Part shown: piece after piece, positions 3,954-5,470 of the stretch
How the letters are laid out: each line of letters opens with the position of its first letter
Numbering within the stretch: the first letter of the stretch is position 1
Source: CAZJYI01 sp964550025
GTDB taxonomy: Bacteria; Verrucomicrobiota; Kiritimatiellia; UBA8416; CAYOBW01
Direction of reading: 5' to 3'
Assembly (NCBI GenBank): GCA_964550025.1
Contig: CAZJYI010000346.1
Span: forward strand, 1 to 5,470
DNA: 5,470 nucleotides
Translations under genes and position numbers: made by a program
The notes under the pieces: model-generated
Databases searched by the model: none
Told to the model about the DNA's origin: nothing
Seen by the model: the letters and a program-made list of their open reading frames with translations, nothing else

Positions 3954-5470
3954 ATGAAACACGAATCAAACATCAAGATCGTTTTGGCGTCGATATGGAT
4001 GACTGCCCTGCTGCCGCTCTCCCACGTTGCCACGGCCGCGGAGGGATTCTCGGACGCCTGGCACGTGGGCGGTGACTGGTACTCAGCCGAGAACGCCCGT
4101 CTCGACACCTGGAACGAAAGACGCCTGATTGGGGATCGAGGCGAGGTCGTGCTGATCAACGGAAGGATCGGTAGGGCGAAGAGCTTGATAACCACGCGCC
4201 GCGACTACCGGGACGTCGAGTTGCACGTCGAGTTCATGGTGGCGAAAGGGTCCAACTCCGGCATCATCTTCCACGGCAACTATGAGATTCAGATCCTGGA
4301 CAGTGCCCACGTCAAGGAACCGACCGGTGCCCATTGCGGCGGGATCTATCCCCGCGCAGAGACCCAGCCCAAATACCACCACATCGACAAGGGCTCACCG
4401 CCCCGCGTCAACGCCGCCGGGAAGCCGGGCGAATGGCAGACCATGGACATCATTTTCCAATCCCCTCGATTCGATAAGAACGGCAGCAAGACGGCCAATG
4501 CCCGGTTCGTCAAGGTCGTGCACAACGGTCAGGTTATTCAGGAGAACGTGGAAGTACCCTACGCATGTGGCCCGAACTGGAACCGGAAGCAGCATCCGCG
4601 AGGACCGATCATCATCCAGGGCGACTACGGCCCGATCGCCGTTCGCAACGTCCGCGTGCGGGACTGGCAGGGGGCAAACGCGACCGTGGCGAAGGGACTG
4701 AACGTGCCCCCGCCCGGTTTTACCGCTCTCTTCAACGGCAAGGACTTCACGGGCTTCAATGTGAACCCGAAGGTGAAGAAGATGTGGTCCATTGAGGGCG
4801 GCGTACTCAAGGCGCCGCACCTGCTCGAGGAGTGGGGCGCGGATCTCCAGACAAAGAAGGAGTACAAGGACTTCGTCCTGCTGGCCGACTTCCGGATGCC
4901 GAAGGGCTCTGACAGCGGAATCCATTTCCGGAAGCTGATCACCGACATGGGTTACTTCGGACAGCAGGAACAGATCAACCTGGGAACCGGACACCGCATG
5001 GGGCAGGTGGAGAGCTTCGGGTATATGCGACACAGGAAACTGCCGATCGTCAAGCGACTGAAACCGAACGAGTTCCCCAAGGTGAGGAATGTCGACTTGG
5101 AGCCCGACCAGTGGCACACGATCAAGATCACCATGCAAGATCGAACTTTATCTATCGCGGTGGATGGCGAAACCACCCTCGACAAGTTCGCCTACCCGGC
5201 TTGGCTACTCGGTGACGAACCTGCCCCGATCCGGTTCCAGAAGCACCGTTTTACGGAAATGGGAGGCGGCAAACGCAATCCCTGCCCCATCGAATACCGC
5301 AACCTGTTCATCAAAGAGATCACGGACGCCCCACCGGTGAAGCAGGCGAAACTGAACGTGCCGCCTCCGGGATTTACCGCCCTGTTCAACGGCAAGAACT
5401 TAGCGGGCTGGCGCAGCTCACCCCTGGTCAGGGAGTACTGGAAGATTGAAGACGGCATTCTCAAGTCACC
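3954..5470 (+). CDS. Secreted multi-domain DUF1080 (3-keto-disaccharide hydrolase) protein, 3' truncated
   Basis: The frame is open from ATG 3954 to the window end (505 complete codons, no stop). GAAAGGG (3935-3941) lies 12 bases upstream, and no in-frame start precedes it. A Sec signal peptide is visible: a hydrophobic core at residues 9-22 and a likely cleavage after ATA (26-28). Domain 1 (about 30-245) is a DUF1080-like beta sandwich with NSGIIF (101-106) and CGGIYPR. Domain 2 starts with LNVPPPGFTALFNGKDF (249-265) and has DSGIHFR (320-326), WHTIKI and the closing YRNLFIKEI. Domain 3 starts with LNVPPPGFTALFNGKNLAGW (467-486) and is cut off. Pfam PF06439 members cleave 3-keto glycosides or form concanavalin-like carbohydrate-binding sandwiches. 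With the exported oxidoreductases upstream, a role in C3-oxidised sugar breakdown outside the cytoplasm is plausible. The catalytic residues of the individual domains cannot be assigned here. Confidence 0.9.
   Translation, partial: MKHESNIKIVLASIWMTALLPLSHVATAAEGFSDAWHVGGDWYSAENARLDTWNERRLIGDRGEVVLINGRIGRAKSLITTRRDYRDVELHVEFMVAKGSNSGIIFHGNYEIQILDSAHVKEPTGAHCGGIYPRAETQPKYHHIDKGSPPRVNAAGKPGEWQTMDIIFQSPRFDKNGSKTANARFVKVVHNGQVIQENVEVPYACGPNWNRKQHPRGPIIIQGDYGPIAVRNVRVRDWQGANATVAKGLNVPPPGFTALFNGKDFTGFNVNPKVKKMWSIEGGVLKAPHLLEEWGADLQTKKEYKDFVLLADFRMPKGSDSGIHFRKLITDMGYFGQQEQINLGTGHRMGQVESFGYMRHRKLPIVKRLKPNEFPKVRNVDLEPDQWHTIKITMQDRTLSIAVDGETTLDKFAYPAWLLGDEPAPIRFQKHRFTEMGGGKRNPCPIEYRNLFIKEITDAPPVKQAKLNVPPPGFTALFNGKNLAGWRSSPLVREYWKIEDGILKS
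4698..4754 (+). repeat. Inter-domain repeat, copy 1
   Basis: The segment that opens DUF1080 domain 2 is repeated at 5352-5408 in the same frame, 654 bases (218 codons) downstream. The protein reads LNVPPPGFTALFNGK in both copies. The DNA differs mainly at third codon positions, which points to an older duplication kept by selection. Confidence 0.75.
5352..5408 (+). repeat. Inter-domain repeat, copy 2
   Basis: The second copy of the linker and first strand of the DUF1080 repeat, opening domain 3. The segment between the two copies gives a repeat unit of 218 residues, consistent with one full DUF1080 domain. Confidence 0.75.

Larger units (their letters stand above)
3724..3957 (+). pseudogene. 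Internally deleted four-helix-bundle protein remnant
   Basis: A 77-codon frame from ATG 3724 (or 3727) to TGA 3955-3957. Residues 4-12 (SEFDHDELD) resemble the N-terminus of four-helix-bundle/23S rRNA intervening-sequence proteins, which often read F-x-H-E-K/R-L-D-V-Y. Residues 25-35 (LSTLVSMLIGF) resemble their last helix, typically LVRIVSML-I/V-G-L. The family is usually about 115-130 residues; here only 12 residues lie between these two ends, so about 80 appear to be deleted. From residue 39 the frame runs through the right hexamer arm (VLVHILVH) and then non-homologous sequence. The family match is from memory and moderately sure. There is no good ribosome binding site, so a translated product is unlikely. 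Confidence 0.4.

Noticed and set aside
4395..5138. 247-codon open frame on the minus strand
   Set aside because: It is antisense to the DUF1080 gene, whose frame carries a signal peptide and repeated conserved domains. The minus frame shows no recognisable motifs.

Overview
The window (about 5.5 kb, G+C-rich, coding almost throughout on the plus strand) looks like chromosomal DNA from a planctomycete or a close relative in the PVC group. The evidence is indirect: two Tat-exported Gfo/Idh/MocA oxidoreductases carrying the PRHVLG segment after the signal core, followed by a protein built of DUF1080 (3-keto-disaccharide hydrolase) domains. Both families are strongly expanded in planctomycetes. 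No rRNA, tRNA or other direct taxonomic marker is present.

Layout. Positions 1-659 hold the 3' end of a gene for a probably exported protein with a LolA-like beta-rich part followed by EF-hand calcium loops. After a 65-base gap comes a Gfo/Idh/MocA oxidoreductase (725-2053), which overlaps by ATGA a second, paralogous Gfo/Idh/MocA oxidoreductase (2050-3525). A roughly 430-base stretch without an intact gene follows (3526-3953). It contains a LacI-type palindrome and a foldback element: two 37-base inverted arms of TACGAG-like hexamers around a short reading frame that resembles the two ends of a four-helix-bundle (23S rRNA intervening sequence type) protein with its middle deleted. At 3954 a large secreted protein begins and runs off the end of the window. 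It has two DUF1080-like domains and the start of a third.

How the genes may work together (inference). The two Gfo/Idh proteins would fold around NAD(P) in the cytoplasm and leave by Tat. The DUF1080 protein would leave by Sec. Oxidation of a sugar at C3 followed by cleavage of the 3-keto glycoside outside the cytoplasm is the pathway known for these two families, so the window reads as part of a periplasmic carbohydrate-processing locus. The second oxidoreductase has a changed EKP motif (AKL, with the lysine kept), so the pair may have diverged in function. The EF-hand protein upstream has no evident link to this chemistry.
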